The notes under the pieces are model-generated. The model ran no database searches. It was not told where the DNA came from and saw only the letters and a list, made by a program, of their open reading frames with translations. This document shows positions 63,542 through 64,000 of a stretch of DNA of 64,000 nucleotides, one piece after another; the first letter of the stretch is position 1, and each line of letters begins with the position of its first letter. The stretch comes from JANQIV01 sp050117315 (lineage in GTDB: Bacteria; Bacteroidota; Ignavibacteria; Ignavibacteriales; Melioribacteraceae), in contig JASFMY010000002.1 in NCBI GenBank assembly GCA_050117315.1, forward strand, positions 62,001-126,000, written 5' to 3'. A program made the translations under genes and the position numbers.

Positions 63542-64000
63542 ATGACACTTGTAAGATGGAACCCAGCAAAAGAATTATTAAACATGGACCGTGAATTCAG
63601 GAGAATCTTTGACGTATTTGATAACAAATTCGGTACACGCAAATCTACTGATGAGGAATACGAAAGTGCAGTTTGGTCACCGTTAACTGATATTGTAGAA
63701 GACAATGATAAATATACTCTAAAATTGGATTTACCGGGCGTAGAAAAAAATGATGTAAAATTGTCTTACAAAGATGGTGAATTAGCTATTAGCGGTGAAA
63801 GAAAAGAAGAAAAAGAATCCAAAGAGTCCAAATATCACAGAGTTGAAAGAAGTTACGGAAAATATTTCCGCTCATTCAGACTGCCTGAAAAAATAAAAGA
63901 AGATAAAATCGCAGCTGAATTCAAAAACGGTACATTGACTGTAAATATTCCAAAAGCTGAGGAAGTAAAGCCAAGAGAAATTTCAATAAGTGTAAACTAA
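63542..64000 (+). CDS. Hsp20/alpha-crystallin small heat-shock protein
   Basis: 152 residues, ending exactly at the window edge with TAA. An N-terminal arm (LVRWNPAKELLNMDREFRRIFDVFD) precedes the alpha-crystallin domain (about 45-140: WSPLTDIVEDNDKYTLKLDLPGVEKNDVKLSYKDGELAISGERK, ERSYGKYFRSFRLPEKI, FKNGTLTVNIPK with the GTL motif). The C-terminal extension REISISV has the I-x-I/V anchor. It is an ATP-independent chaperone holding unfolded proteins. GGAGG lies 6 bases before the ATG. The upstream sequence suggests heat-shock control. Confidence 0.95.
   Translation: MTLVRWNPAKELLNMDREFRRIFDVFDNKFGTRKSTDEEYESAVWSPLTDIVEDNDKYTLKLDLPGVEKNDVKLSYKDGELAISGERKEEKESKESKYHRVERSYGKYFRSFRLPEKIKEDKIAAEFKNGTLTVNIPKAEEVKPREISISVN

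Overview
The window is AT-rich chromosomal DNA, most likely from a member of the Bacteroidota/Ignavibacteria side of the FCB group. This is inferred from gene style: an FtsX-type permease with a PadR regulator, a Tricorn-like S41 protease, M1 peptidase and GH5 lipoproteins, multi-PAS hybrid kinases, DUF3795/EFR1/DUF4342 proteins, and many GTCATTTCGAA-type intergenic palindromes. No rRNA or named marker fixes the taxon. There is one tRNA (Arg, anticodon CCG).

Layout. 0-7.7 kb: a partial ABC permease and PadR regulator on the minus strand, a secreted Tricorn-like protease, a small membrane protein and a PflX-like radical SAM protein. 7.7-10.5 kb: a long untranslated region, then an actin-like ATPase followed by a TPR protein. 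10.6-17.0 kb: an accessory stretch of small one- or two-gene modules (methyltransferases, DUF3795, AraC plus ferredoxin, isoprenylcysteine-methyltransferase-like). These are separated by attC-like repeats and truncated gene copies, like an integron cassette cluster without its integrase. 17.2-27.9 kb: a signalling block with a 2342-residue hybrid histidine kinase and two paralogous REC-kinase-REC proteins. 27.9-34.6 kb: repeat-rich accessory DNA with a 21-bp tandem array, a frameshifted gene, a DUF4268 nuclease-like gene, a PKD lipoprotein, an RlmJ-like gene, a truncated nucleotidyltransferase and a MITE. 34.6-50 kb: mostly housekeeping and envelope genes (WYL regulator, exonuclease III, half-size permease, lone FliS, NarL regulator, EamA transporter, haem-motif chemoreceptor, M1 peptidase, BASS transporter, phosphoesterase, two flavodoxin-fold reductases). 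49-57.5 kb: an ABC permease, a group II intron remnant, a DUF4342 protein, a lipase, a class III cyclase with an HD/PDE-like partner, a purine permease and Dps. 57.5-64 kb: an IS remnant, a GH5 mannanase-like lipoprotein, a frameshifted DUF1801 gene, a three-domain rhodanese, two unknown genes, decayed duplicates with a MITE inside, and Hsp20.

The most striking observation is the actin-like protein at 8334-9368. Its phosphate-1 loop (GIDIGNSTT), normally at the N-terminus of actins, is at the extreme C-terminus. The N-terminus begins exactly where the sequence after that hairpin should begin, so this looks like a natural circular permutation of a ParM/Alp-type actin, co-transcribed with a TPR protein. 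Also notable are the cassette-like cluster, a small mobile element whose ends match a dying IS481-like element 23 kb away, and a second small element inserted with a 5-bp target duplication in a pseudogene.
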